Source: Patescibacteria group bacterium (GTDB taxonomy: Bacteria; Patescibacteriota; Minisyncoccia; Phycocordibacterales; Phycocordibacteraceae). Taken from it: 18,512 bases of DNA. The notes beneath the pieces were generated by a model. That model did not search any database and had not been told where the DNA came from. It saw only the letters and a list, made by a program, of their open reading frames with translations. Below, piece after piece: positions 5,155-13,032 of this stretch. The stretch is taken from assembly GCA_018826405.1 (NCBI GenBank), contig JAHJZL010000083.1, positions 1 through 18,512 of the forward strand, written 5' to 3'. The position numbers and the translations under genes are program-made. Position 1 is the first letter of the stretch. Every line of letters starts with the position of its first letter.

Positions 5155-7128
5155 ATGTCTAAAAAGAAAAGTACCTGGGGTTTTGATATTAAAGAATTAG
5201 ATCATTCTGTTCGTCCACAAGACGACTTTTTCCATCACGCAAATAAGAAATGGATGGATAGTAACCCTATCCCGAAATCGGAGTCCCGCTGGGGAAGCTT
5301 TAATATTTTGAGATTTAAGTCAGAAAAGCAGCTAAAGACTCTTTTGGACGAAATAGAGAGCCTAAAGAGGGTTGATGCCGGGAGCCCAAAGCAGCTCATT
5401 CGAGATTTCTATCGTTCAGGGCTAAATATGGAGTTACGGAATAGTCTCGGACTTTCCCCACTTGAATCTCTTATAAAGAAAATACAATCCATATCTTCAA
5501 TTGAGGACCTTGAGATAGTTATTGAGAAACTTCACAGAATTGGTGTAGGTGTTGGGTGGTCTGCAGGTATTGATCAGGACGCTAAAAACAGCGAGAAGTA
5601 CGCCATGCATCTCTCGCAAGACGGACTTGGTATGCCTGATCGAGAGTACTACCTCAAAAACGATCCTGAATCAGTACGTGTCCGTACGGCCTATGAAGAA
5701 CATGTTGAGAAACTGTTTGTACTCATGGGAAGAACGCGCGCAGAAGCCGCTCTTGAGCAGAAGAAGTTCCTTTCTTTCGAGACAAAGCTCGCAAGAGCAT
5801 TTATGAAGAAGGAAGACTCGAGAGATCCTGACAAGACGTATCACAAGTTTACGCTCGCAAAACTACAGAAAGCAGCTCCGGGTGTTAACTGGAACCAGTA
5901 TTTTACGAGAGTCGGGGCCCCAACACTCCCCTATATACTCGTTACACAGCCAAACTATATAGCGAAAGTCGCTGATCAAGTTCAAAAGACAGACTTATCT
6001 GTTTGGAAGTCATATCTGGAGTGGCATTTAGTTAATGACTACTCGGGTGTTCTTTCTGCTCCGTTCATTAAGCAGAGCTTCTCTTTCTATGGAACAGTTC
6101 TGTCAGGAACAAAGACTATGCGTCCGCTTTGGCGCCGCGTGCTCGGAGTTGTTAATGGAAGTCTCGGAGAGGCATTGGGCCAGCTCTATGTAGCAAAGTA
6201 TTTCCCCCCTGAGGCAAAGCAGAAGATGGAGCTTATAGTTAACGACCTTTTCACTGCATACGAGGCGAGACTTCGCTCGCTTACATGGATGAGTCCGGCA
6301 ACAAAGAAAAAAGCTCTAATAAAGCTTGCTGCTCTTAACAGAAAGATTGGGTATCCAAAGAAATGGAAATCATACTCAGGGTTGAAGATTAGTCCTGAGG
6401 AGTATGCAATGAATGTGATGCGAGTTAATGAATTTGAGCATAAACGAGAATTGAAAAAGTTGGGTAAGCCAATTAATCGCGAGGAGTGGTTTATGTATCC
6501 GCAAACGGTTAATGCATACTTTGCACCGAACCTAAACGATATTGTATTCCCTGCTGCTATCCTGCAGCCGCCATTCTTTAGTCTTGGTGCCGATGACGCG
6601 TTGAACTATGGCTGCATTGGAGCTGTTATTGGGCACGAAATAACGCACGGCTTTGATGATGAAGGCTCTAAATTTGATTCTAAGGGTAATCTCAAAAGCT
6701 GGTGGACTGCTAAAGACAGAAAGGAGTTTGAAAGAAAGGCGAAAAAGGTTGAGAAGCAGTTCAATGCATACAAGGTTGCAGACGGCGTATCAGTAAATGG
6801 AAAGCTTACGCTTGGAGAAAACATTGCTGATCTAGGCGGAGTTTCAATTGCATATGATGCATACCAGCTTCAACTTGAAAGGACAGGAAGAAAAGAAGTT
6901 GATGGACTCAGTCCTGAGCAAAGATTCTTTATTGGGTTCAGTCTGTTTGAGCGCGAGAACGCTCGTCCAGAATTCACAAAGATGCAAGTACTTACAGATC
7001 CGCACTCTCCAGGCATCTTCCGAATCAATGGCCCTTTGTCTAACTTCTCTGCTTTCTACGAAGCATATGGCGTAAAGAAGGGAGACGCACACTACAAGGC
7101 TCCTAAAGACAGAGAAATGGTGTGGTAA
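5155..7128 (+). CDS. pepO: M13 family zinc metallopeptidase (PepO/neprilysin type)
   Basis: A 657-residue oligopeptidase. The zinc site is complete: HEITH at residues 494-498 within GAVIGHEITHGFDDEGSKF, and GENIADLGG with the third ligand E555 and the supporting D559. The family signature NAYFAPNLNDIVFPAAILQPPFF-type stretch precedes it (its start is near 6510). The N-terminal half is the helical domain that caps the active-site cavity and limits substrates to peptides. There is no signal peptide or membrane anchor, so a cytosolic role in peptide degradation is inferred, whereas many relatives are surface-bound. A GTG at 5149 would add two residues, but the promoter -10 box ends at 5148 and predicts transcription from the ATG at 5155, so I chose that. 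It is the only large plus-strand gene, and its stop codon abuts that of ung. Confidence 0.95.
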   Translation: MSKKKSTWGFDIKELDHSVRPQDDFFHHANKKWMDSNPIPKSESRWGSFNILRFKSEKQLKTLLDEIESLKRVDAGSPKQLIRDFYRSGLNMELRNSLGLSPLESLIKKIQSISSIEDLEIVIEKLHRIGVGVGWSAGIDQDAKNSEKYAMHLSQDGLGMPDREYYLKNDPESVRVRTAYEEHVEKLFVLMGRTRAEAALEQKKFLSFETKLARAFMKKEDSRDPDKTYHKFTLAKLQKAAPGVNWNQYFTRVGAPTLPYILVTQPNYIAKVADQVQKTDLSVWKSYLEWHLVNDYSGVLSAPFIKQSFSFYGTVLSGTKTMRPLWRRVLGVVNGSLGEALGQLYVAKYFPPEAKQKMELIVNDLFTAYEARLRSLTWMSPATKKKALIKLAALNRKIGYPKKWKSYSGLKISPEEYAMNVMRVNEFEHKRELKKLGKPINREEWFMYPQTVNAYFAPNLNDIVFPAAILQPPFFSLGADDALNYGCIGAVIGHEITHGFDDEGSKFDSKGNLKSWWTAKDRKEFERKAKKVEKQFNAYKVADGVSVNGKLTLGENIADLGGVSIAYDAYQLQLERTGRKEVDGLSPEQRFFIGFSLFERENARPEFTKMQVLTDPHSPGIFRINGPLSNFSAFYEAYGVKKGDAHYKAPKDREMVW

Positions 7129-7791
7129 TCAGGCCCACTTAATTGGTTTCTTCTTGTGCAAAGACAAGTACTCGTTTGTTCTCGAGAAAGGCTTAGAACC
7201 AAAGAAACCACGTGATGCAGAGAGCGGAGACGGGTGTGCGGATTCAATAATTAAATGTTTATTTGGGTCTATTAGCTCTCTCTTTGCTTTTGCGTAATTC
7301 CCCCACAAAATAAAGACTACGTTTTCTCTTTCTTTAGAAAGAGTAGAAATTGCTGCGTCTGTGAATGTCTCCCATCCTTTTGATTGGTGCGAGCCAGGAG
7401 TGTGCGCACGAACAGTTAACGTTGCATTTAAAAGCAGTACACCTTGTTTGGCCCATGCTGATAAGTCTCCTGATCGAGGTACGGAGCCCACATCAGATTC
7501 AAGTTCTTTGTATATGTTGCGCAGAGAAGGCGGAAGTTTCGTGCCTTCGGTAACTGAGAAAGACAAGCCCATTGCCTGCTCCTCTCCGTGATAGGGATCT
7601 TGTCCGAGAATAACTACAGATACTTCAGAAAACGGAGTTAGTTCGAACGCTCTAAATATGTCCTCTATACGAGGATACACAGTTCCGTCTGTGTACTCCT
7701 GTCTAACAAAGGCAGTTAAGTTTAGAAAATATTCAGCGCCGAACTCACTTTTGAGTGCTTCCTTCCAGGAAGGCTCAATGCGCACATCCAT
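7129..7791 (-). CDS. ung: Uracil-DNA glycosylase, family 1
   Basis: Removes uracil from DNA, the first step of base-excision repair after cytosine deamination or dUTP incorporation. All motifs of family 1 are present in 220 residues: the water-activating loop VVILGQDPYHG with its catalytic Asp, the FS uracil-stacking stretch (AMGLSFSV), the LLLNATLTV strand, and the minor-groove intercalation loop HPSPLSA near the C-terminus. The start ATG at 7789-7791 lies three bases after the stop codon of the RecB-like nuclease gene, so it is the last gene of the mnmA operon and is probably translated by coupling. The stop codon (7129-7131) directly touches the stop codon of the convergent M13 peptidase gene, leaving no space for a terminator. 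Confidence 0.97.
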   Translation of the reverse strand: MDVRIEPSWKEALKSEFGAEYFLNLTAFVRQEYTDGTVYPRIEDIFRAFELTPFSEVSVVILGQDPYHGEEQAMGLSFSVTEGTKLPPSLRNIYKELESDVGSVPRSGDLSAWAKQGVLLLNATLTVRAHTPGSHQSKGWETFTDAAISTLSKERENVVFILWGNYAKAKRELIDPNKHLIIESAHPSPLSASRGFFGSKPFSRTNEYLSLHKKKPIKWA

Positions 7792-7794
7792 ATG

Positions 7795-8580
7795 CTACTT
7801 CTTTGCCTTCTTATGCAGTGCAAGTAGCTTCTTTCCTGCAGCTTCACGATATGGGCAGTGTTCGCAAGAAGCGCCAACCGGGGGTATGGCCTCGCTCTGT
7901 AAAGTTTCCTTAATCTTTGGCAAGACAGCGTCAATCCAATCTGTTTTTCCTTCGCATGGAACAACAGTAACTTCAAATTCAAGTTGGCCGTCAAATGCCT
8001 CTTTATCTGCGCTAGCATTTGCATACACAAAGTATCCTTTAGGAGATACGGGAAAGCCATTCTGTTGCAAAAGCCACTGATACACTCCCATTTGGCGCTT
8101 GTACTGTTCATTCCAAGAAGAATCCTCAAGTGTCTCGATACTCCCTGGTTTTGAAGTAGCTTTATAATCAACAACAATAAGTTCTCCCTCTTTGTTAACC
8201 CAAATGTCATCAACAGCTCCTGAAATAGTGAAGCCTGTTTCTTCATGCAGGTACTCAACACCTTCAAAGTTTTCACGCCACGTGTTCATCTTCTTATGCA
8301 CAAAGGGAACTGCATCAATACCGTACTTCTCCATAAGCGGGTGTGGAGTTCCAGCTGCACGGTGCACATCAAACTCCTTTTTCAAAAGCGCGTCTACGGC
8401 AATGTTCAAGGTAAACGCAGGGCCCCTGGGGCGCGCAGTGCCCAGCTTGTTGTCTAGATAAAAGCAGCGCGCGCACTCGTTAAAAAGTTCGATCTTAGAT
8501 CGAGATAGTCTCCACTTAGCGCCTCCATAGTTCCAGTCTGGACTCCTGTTTGGATTATATTGTTTTTTAAAATCAGCCAT
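7795..8580 (-). CDS. RecB-like PD-(D/E)XK nuclease with two CxxC pairs
   Basis: A 261-residue single-domain nuclease of the PDDEXK_1/RecB-Cas4 group. The N-terminal LSRSKIELFNECARCFYLDN is the entry motif of this group. The catalytic residues are D124 in GAVDDIWV, D138 and K140 in VVDYKAT, and Q163/Y167 in the QxxxY motif (YKRQMGVYQWLL). Four cysteines, C36/C39 (CARC) and C239/C242 (CEHC), flank the core at its two ends and could hold an iron-sulfur cluster, as in Cas4 and AddB, though those use a one-plus-three arrangement. There is no helicase domain. It starts one base after the ATP-cone endonuclease stop and precedes ung by three bases. DNA end processing in repair is the likeliest role; defence is possible. 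No cas1, cas2 or repeats are nearby. Confidence 0.85.
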   Translation of the reverse strand: MADFKKQYNPNRSPDWNYGGAKWRLSRSKIELFNECARCFYLDNKLGTARPRGPAFTLNIAVDALLKKEFDVHRAAGTPHPLMEKYGIDAVPFVHKKMNTWRENFEGVEYLHEETGFTISGAVDDIWVNKEGELIVVDYKATSKPGSIETLEDSSWNEQYKRQMGVYQWLLQQNGFPVSPKGYFVYANASADKEAFDGQLEFEVTVVPCEGKTDWIDAVLPKIKETLQSEAIPPVGASCEHCPYREAAGKKLLALHKKAKK

Positions 8581-8581
8581 A

Positions 8582-9418
8582 CTACTTGTTATGTGCGCAT
8601 AAAGTATTAATTTCAGCGACTACAGAACCAATTCTCTCCGGTGTCATACCGATTTCTCTCAGTACATTACGATTCTCGCGGACTTGCTCGCAGGTCACTA
8701 TATTCTTCCCAAGCAAAAGATTCTTTTCTGCTTTCTTGAGCATAGTTAGAGAGGTTACAGGATACAGACCGTTCGCGATAATTCTGTCGTATAGGTTTCC
8801 TTGGTGGGGGTAGCTCCATCCGAGCAACTTCATGCCCGAGCAGTTAGCGTAATCAATTGCCTGTCGTGTAAATTTGGTGTTTGTAATGAGAAATCCAGTA
8901 TCAACAGGACAAACAGATCCAATGCTTGGATCACATTGCCAAATATCATCAAAACGAGCCTTTACATAAAGCGCAACTTTTACATCAGTCTTGTACCCTG
9001 GGTTGTTGTGGTACTTAAGCTCTGCTGCCATGTGCTCGCTCCCCCTTTTTGCGTATACATCTACTTCATGAGGCACACATTTCCCGGGAATAATTCTCCT
9101 GCCCTCAACTTCCCACCCTTCTTTCTTAAACAGTTCTGCAACAAAGTCTTCAAAAGGATGTCCTGTTGGCCCAAGCTCAAAGAGGGCTCTGCGAAGACTG
9201 TATCTCGCGGCTGACGGGCGATTATCGTGTCTGAGCATCTGAAATGCTCTACGGTATATCTCGGTACTCTCCGCAAGAGGACTTATTGAAGCTTCTATTG
9301 TGCTTCGAATCCGAGAAGCGCTTACTTCAGTCGCACCTGCACGAATGAGCGAGTTCTCAAGTTTACTGCCGTCAAATATTTCAACGGTTCCGTCTGCTTT
9401 AACAATCTCTGTAGCCAT
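8582..9418 (-). CDS. ATP-cone / Mrr-type restriction endonuclease-like protein
   Basis: A 278-residue two-domain protein. Residues 4-85 form an ATP-cone, the nucleotide-sensing module known from ribonucleotide reductases and NrdR (VKADGTVEIFDGSKLENSL and a following helical bundle). Residues of about 88-205 are a PD-(D/E)XK nuclease domain of the Mrr/restriction type: FEDFVAELFKKEGWEVE, then E118 and D120 in PHEVDVYA, and the E133-L-K135 motif in AAELKYH. The C-terminal 70 residues are helical and include LGKNIVTCEQV and IGMTPERIGSVV. Such proteins are annotated as restriction endonucleases, but no methyltransferase is present, so a repair or nucleotide-regulated nuclease role is as likely. 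The start codon follows the mnmA stop with no gap (TAA-ATG), a sign of translational coupling. Confidence 0.82.
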   Translation of the reverse strand: MATEIVKADGTVEIFDGSKLENSLIRAGATEVSASRIRSTIEASISPLAESTEIYRRAFQMLRHDNRPSAARYSLRRALFELGPTGHPFEDFVAELFKKEGWEVEGRRIIPGKCVPHEVDVYAKRGSEHMAAELKYHNNPGYKTDVKVALYVKARFDDIWQCDPSIGSVCPVDTGFLITNTKFTRQAIDYANCSGMKLLGWSYPHQGNLYDRIIANGLYPVTSLTMLKKAEKNLLLGKNIVTCEQVRENRNVLREIGMTPERIGSVVAEINTLCAHNK

Positions 9419-10456
9419 TTACCCTATGATACCACCTCCTATACAGCGGTCAGCAGTGTATAAAACGAGAGATTGGCCAGGCGCCAATGGTGCGTCTGCA
9501 GCACTGCTCGGGATAAATACACTCCCAGACTCTTTCAGAATGCCTGTAATCCTTGGTCCGTGATATCTAAATTGAGCCTCTACTTCTTGATTCTCCAGTA
9601 CATGCTCAAAGTAATTTGTTTCAAGAAGAAGCACTTTTCTCGTTTGAGTTCTTTGCTCTCTAGAATGAGACACGACGAGTTCATTCTTTTCAATATCCTT
9701 TTTAAGGACATACCACGGACCTGGAGTATCTGATTCAAGAGCAATGCGGGATCCTAGAGTATATAGAAGCGCACCCTGATGTGTGCCTATACATACACCA
9801 TTCTCGTCTAGTGCCTTGCCCTCGTTGCGACCAAATTCTGAAATTAGAAAATCTTCCATACTGATATTTCCTAAGAAACATACTCCCTGACTATCCTTCT
9901 TAGCTGCATTTGGAAGATTAAAACGCTTTGCAAGCTTCCGAGTATCTTCTTTTCGCGTTTCCCCCAGTGGGAATAATGTTTTCTGGAGCACATTCTTGGG
10001 TACTGCCCATAAAAAGTAACTTTGGTCTTTTGCTGGATCCAAGCCTGTGTGCAGGGATCCGTCGATTGAACGGGCGTAATGTCCTGTTGCAATATACTCT
10101 GCACCCTCTGAAAAGGCGCTTTGTGCAAAAGCTTTGAATTTAACTTCTCTGTTGCACATAACATCTGGATTTGGAGTCCTGCCTTGGCGATATTCGCGGA
10201 GCATGTATTCAATAACACCTTCCTTATACTCAGAAGAAGCATCAAGTGTTTTAAACGGTATTCCAAGACGCGCCGCAACACGCATTGCATCTCTCCTGTC
10301 TGCTGCCCAAGTACACGGCATACCCGGGGGATACCATCCCTTAATGAAGACACCTGTAATTAAGGCGCCTTGCTCCTTAAGAAGTGCTGCTGTGACTGCA
10401 GAGTCTACACCTCCTGAGAGGCCTACATATATACGCTTTCCTCTAACGTCTTGCAT
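9419..10456 (-). CDS. mnmA: tRNA-specific 2-thiouridylase
   Basis: Adds sulfur to U34 of tRNA-Lys, -Glu and -Gln in an ATP-dependent reaction. The ATP-pyrophosphatase PP-loop SGGVDS is at residues 14-19. The two catalytic cysteines are C101 in NPDVMCNREVKF and C193 in DSQGVCFLG. The tRNA-binding region GHYAR is intact, and so is the C-terminal beta-barrel ending in RCIGGGIIG. At 345 residues it has normal length. The ATG at 10454-10456 is preceded by TGGTATACC seven bases upstream, indicating a leaderless transcript. It is the first gene of the run continuing into two nucleases and ung. Confidence 0.96.
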   Translation of the reverse strand: MQDVRGKRIYVGLSGGVDSAVTAALLKEQGALITGVFIKGWYPPGMPCTWAADRRDAMRVAARLGIPFKTLDASSEYKEGVIEYMLREYRQGRTPNPDVMCNREVKFKAFAQSAFSEGAEYIATGHYARSIDGSLHTGLDPAKDQSYFLWAVPKNVLQKTLFPLGETRKEDTRKLAKRFNLPNAAKKDSQGVCFLGNISMEDFLISEFGRNEGKALDENGVCIGTHQGALLYTLGSRIALESDTPGPWYVLKKDIEKNELVVSHSREQRTQTRKVLLLETNYFEHVLENQEVEAQFRYHGPRITGILKESGSVFIPSSAADAPLAPGQSLVLYTADRCIGGGIIG

Positions 10457-10463
10457 TAGAATC

Positions 10464-10472
10464 GGTATACCA
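10464..10472 (-). promoter_or_regulatory. Extended -10 promoter of the mnmA operon
   Basis: The minus strand shows TGGTATACC, seven bases, then ATG at 10456. It lies in the 30-base gap after the preceding gene's stop codon, so mnmA and the three genes after it can be transcribed separately. No Shine-Dalgarno is visible. Confidence 0.6.
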
Positions 10473-10486
10473 CGAAACCCCCAGCA

Positions 10487-11875
10487 CTAGGTAGGAAGGT
10501 TTGACGGAGCTGCGCTTGATGTGGACTGAATACGTGGGAGAGACGGTGTCGTAACAGAACTTGAAGGGATGTGGAAGAGTGTTGCGAGCTCTTCAATGCT
10601 AAGCGTACTCCACTTGCCAATATAGGGTGGGTGGAAGAATGCACGCATACGATAGAAGCCAAGAACTGTGTGCATAGCGTGCGCAAGATGGTGTCCGCCA
10701 CGATCCTCCCATGGATAATCATTAAAGTGCTCAGACCATCTACTGCCAGGCTTTATATTGTTGTACTGCTCTGAGGCGAATGGCTTAAACAAGTTGCTCA
10801 TCAGTGAACCCATGCTCTTGTGATACGCGTCTCCAGGAGCAGCATAAATAGCTCGGATACCAACATCAAAGGCAAGCTTCCCAATGTTTCTCTCAATAGC
10901 TTTAATCTTGTCCTTCTGGCCCTCTGTTGGGTTCGGGAAGCCGTTTGTGATTTGTTTGTTTCCTTGAGCGTCTATGTACTCATTCTTAATAACAAGCTCC
11001 TGCCGTATACGCTCAATTTCCTCCTTCCCTTCGTCTTTCCAGTCGTATCTTCCTCCGCTCGCATTCTTCTTGCCGTCATACTTCTCTGCCTTGGCCGCAC
11101 GCACAACAAGCTGTACCCAAGCCTGCTCCTTGGGTCCAAGAGATCCGAGCATTTCAAGAACTTGAGCAAGAGGATCAACAGTCTCTTCAGGCTTTTGCAC
11201 TTGATCTAGTCCAAAGTCTGTATACGTCTTGATTGGATAGGCATCCAAATTACTCTTCAAGTACTCAAACGCAGTCATTTTATACGGTGCGTGTGTCGGA
11301 TCTGTTAGACGGCTATAATCGCTTGCCTCAATAACCTCAATACCCGGGTATTGAGCGTAGAGGAAAGACTCAATTGGTCTTCTGAACGTTTCTCTTGTCC
11401 AGACGTACATGTGTACCTTCCCTCCCAAAGAGACAAGCTCAAACGAGTACCATGGGCGCGATCTTCCAAGTACGTAGCGTTTGTACCAGGTAGCTTCTCC
11501 AGAGGCTAGGTGCAAGTTTGCAAAAATAGTCTCCATTGCCATTGGAGGCTTGCGAGTATCTCGCGGAAGTTTTATCTCAAGCAGTACTGTTGCCTGGGTA
11601 GCAATGTACTCAACTCGCTTTGTCTGAATGAACCGAGAGAGAGCGAATCTTCCAAGCACCAATGGTATCCAAAGTGGCGAAAGAAAAATAAGGAACTCAA
11701 AGTTAGTAAGAGTCTGTTGTGGAGCAATTAGGAAGAAGGCAATAACTTCAGCAGCTCCTGCAATGAAGAGCGCGTTGCCGGGCATAGAAAAACCGCCTCC
11801 TTGATGTGCGTTTCCTAACCACCCATCAATGATACTAAGAAAAGGAAGTCCTCCGCTTCCGCCGCCTGATGACAT
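10487..11875 (-). CDS. Membrane protein resembling N-terminal part of CPR type IV secretion ATPases
   Basis: A 462-residue protein. After a glycine-rich tip (MSSGGGSGGL) come two transmembrane helices at roughly residues 33-52 and 60-79 (NALFIAGAAEVIAFFLIAP; FLIFLSPLWIPLVLGRFAL), then a large cytoplasmic domain. The C-terminal segment (YIGKWSTLSIEELATLFHIP, then TPSLPRIQST and a final SNLPT) resembles, from memory, the linker just before the HerA/TraD-type ATPase domain in CPR type IV secretion coupling proteins. Here the protein ends at that point and no ATPase follows. It may be a stand-alone subunit working with an ATPase encoded elsewhere. I started at the ATG at 11873-11875, not at 11935, because the -10 box TGCTATACT lies six bases before it and the terminator of the previous gene lies between the two. 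Confidence 0.6.
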   Translation of the reverse strand: MSSGGGSGGLPFLSIIDGWLGNAHQGGGFSMPGNALFIAGAAEVIAFFLIAPQQTLTNFEFLIFLSPLWIPLVLGRFALSRFIQTKRVEYIATQATVLLEIKLPRDTRKPPMAMETIFANLHLASGEATWYKRYVLGRSRPWYSFELVSLGGKVHMYVWTRETFRRPIESFLYAQYPGIEVIEASDYSRLTDPTHAPYKMTAFEYLKSNLDAYPIKTYTDFGLDQVQKPEETVDPLAQVLEMLGSLGPKEQAWVQLVVRAAKAEKYDGKKNASGGRYDWKDEGKEEIERIRQELVIKNEYIDAQGNKQITNGFPNPTEGQKDKIKAIERNIGKLAFDVGIRAIYAAPGDAYHKSMGSLMSNLFKPFASEQYNNIKPGSRWSEHFNDYPWEDRGGHHLAHAMHTVLGFYRMRAFFHPPYIGKWSTLSIEELATLFHIPSSSVTTPSLPRIQSTSSAAPSNLPT

Positions 11876-11881
11876 ACACGA

Positions 11882-11890
11882 AGTATAGCA
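11882..11890 (-). promoter_or_regulatory. Extended -10 promoter, leaderless start of the type IV secretion-like gene
   Basis: The minus strand reads TGCTATACT, six bases, ATG at 11875, placing the predicted start on the first base of the gene. It immediately follows the U-rich tail of the upstream terminator, which packs terminator and promoter into about 55 bases. No -35 is recognisable. Confidence 0.65.
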
Positions 11891-11927
11891 ACAAAACACA
11901 CACGCTCCGCATAAAGCGGAGCGTGTG
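11889..11927 (-). terminator. Intrinsic terminator of the sigma4/HARE-HTH gene
   Basis: A perfect 12-pair stem, CACACGCTCCGC (11899-11910) with GCGGAGCGTGTG (11916-11927) and a 5-base loop. On the minus strand it is followed by a T-rich tail GTTTTGTT. It starts about 15 bases past the stop codon of the regulator gene, in that gene's direction. Confidence 0.85.
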
Positions 11928-11943
11928 GTGTGCATTCTTTTTG

Positions 11944-13017
11944 TTAAGCAAGAATGTAAGTGCCGTCCTTCTGGCGCTTGAAGTGTTTCGTATCTCCTAG
12001 GTTAACGAGAATTGTATTGTCTTTAACGTAGCGGACCTTCTTAACTTCAGCAATCACTTCTTCGCGCGTGAGTGGCTTCTTTGTAAGCACTGCGCGGATA
12101 ACATCGCGTACAACTCCAGGCTTATAGCCCCACTCAGCGAGAGCGTAGAGTCCGCGACCAACAAGTACAAAACGAGAGTCCTTAATTAGTTCGTTATGTG
12201 TCGTTGCAACGTGTGCCTTCTTTGAGAAAACCTCAACGATAGACTTTGCAACGTCTCCAAAGTGCATAGGTTCTCCCTTCTGCTTTATAACGAGATATGC
12301 GTAATCACGAATACCCTTCGTGCGGATAGCAGGAGCATGCGCTCGACCCCATTCAGAAAGTGGGTTCTTAGAAATGGTCTTTGAAATAGTGAGCCATCGC
12401 TTGAGTACCTCCTCGTCACGATATGCAGAGTTCACCTCCTTAAGCTCATCAAGGAATTTGTTTATGATCTCTCCCTCTGAAAGTACCTCAGCGTCATCAA
12501 GCGTCTCATAGAGGCGTGAAAGTGCTGTGTGTACTGAGTCTGCTGTTTTGTGATCAACGTGCCAGCGGGCATAGAAATCTTCAGTCTCACGCTCACGGAA
12601 GAATGAACTTCCAACAACAAGAAGGAAACGGAAACGGTTCTTCGCCTTCTCGTCTCCTGCAAGTCCTGAAAGAAGAACATCCTCAGGAACAATTCCTCCT
12701 AGAGAGTGAATGTAATCAGAAAGTTCAGTGAATGAATCCTGCGAGTCTTTAAATCCTTTGCTGTTGCGGATAGCCTCAATACCAGCAGCTTCAATTTGGC
12801 GTACGCGCTCACGCGTAATACTCCAGCGCTCTCCGATAGCTTCAAGAGTATCTCTGCGGCTTGCGGTGCCTAGTCCAAAGCGAAAAACGAGCACTTCGCG
12901 AGCGCGCTCAGGCACTTCAGAAAGAAGCTTCTTTACGAGAGTTGAAGTATCAAAAGATACAGTTGCCGGAGCTAGCTTCTTGCTTGTCTTTGCGGTCTTT
13001 GCTGCTGATTTAGCCAT
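11944..13017 (-). CDS. Sigma-70 region 4-like HTH plus HARE-HTH transcription regulator
   Basis: A 357-residue DNA-binding protein. After a basic start (MAKSAAKTAKTSKK), residues of about 35-92 match sigma-70 region 4: VPERAREVLVFRFGL, then the helix-turn-helix TLEAIGERWSITRERVRQIE, which in sigma factors reads the -35 box. Regions 2 and 3 are missing, so it cannot be a full sigma factor. A helical middle follows. Residues of about 230-300 form a HARE-HTH winged helix (DYAYLVIKQKGEPMHFGDVA ... GRGLYALAEWGY), a module also found in the RNA polymerase delta subunit. A second winged-helix-like segment closes the protein. The start at 13015-13017 is supported by a strong promoter; the longer frame runs into the promoter and leuS. 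It probably modulates RNA polymerase. Confidence 0.8.
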   Translation of the reverse strand: MAKSAAKTAKTSKKLAPATVSFDTSTLVKKLLSEVPERAREVLVFRFGLGTASRRDTLEAIGERWSITRERVRQIEAAGIEAIRNSKGFKDSQDSFTELSDYIHSLGGIVPEDVLLSGLAGDEKAKNRFRFLLVVGSSFFRERETEDFYARWHVDHKTADSVHTALSRLYETLDDAEVLSEGEIINKFLDELKEVNSAYRDEEVLKRWLTISKTISKNPLSEWGRAHAPAIRTKGIRDYAYLVIKQKGEPMHFGDVAKSIVEVFSKKAHVATTHNELIKDSRFVLVGRGLYALAEWGYKPGVVRDVIRAVLTKKPLTREEVIAEVKKVRYVKDNTILVNLGDTKHFKRQKDGTYILA

Positions 13018-13032
13018 ATATAATGTGTTATT

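Noticed and set aside
7795..9418. CRISPR-associated locus, because of the Cas4-like nuclease
   Set aside because: No repeat-spacer array and no cas1, cas2 or effector gene is present. The cysteine pattern also differs from Cas4.
10457..10489. In-frame link between the type IV secretion-like gene (TAG at 10487-10489) and mnmA, 10 codons apart, suggesting read-through fusion
   Set aside because: The intervening bases contain the extended -10 box of mnmA, and nothing points to stop-codon recoding. A one-in-three frame coincidence is enough to explain it.
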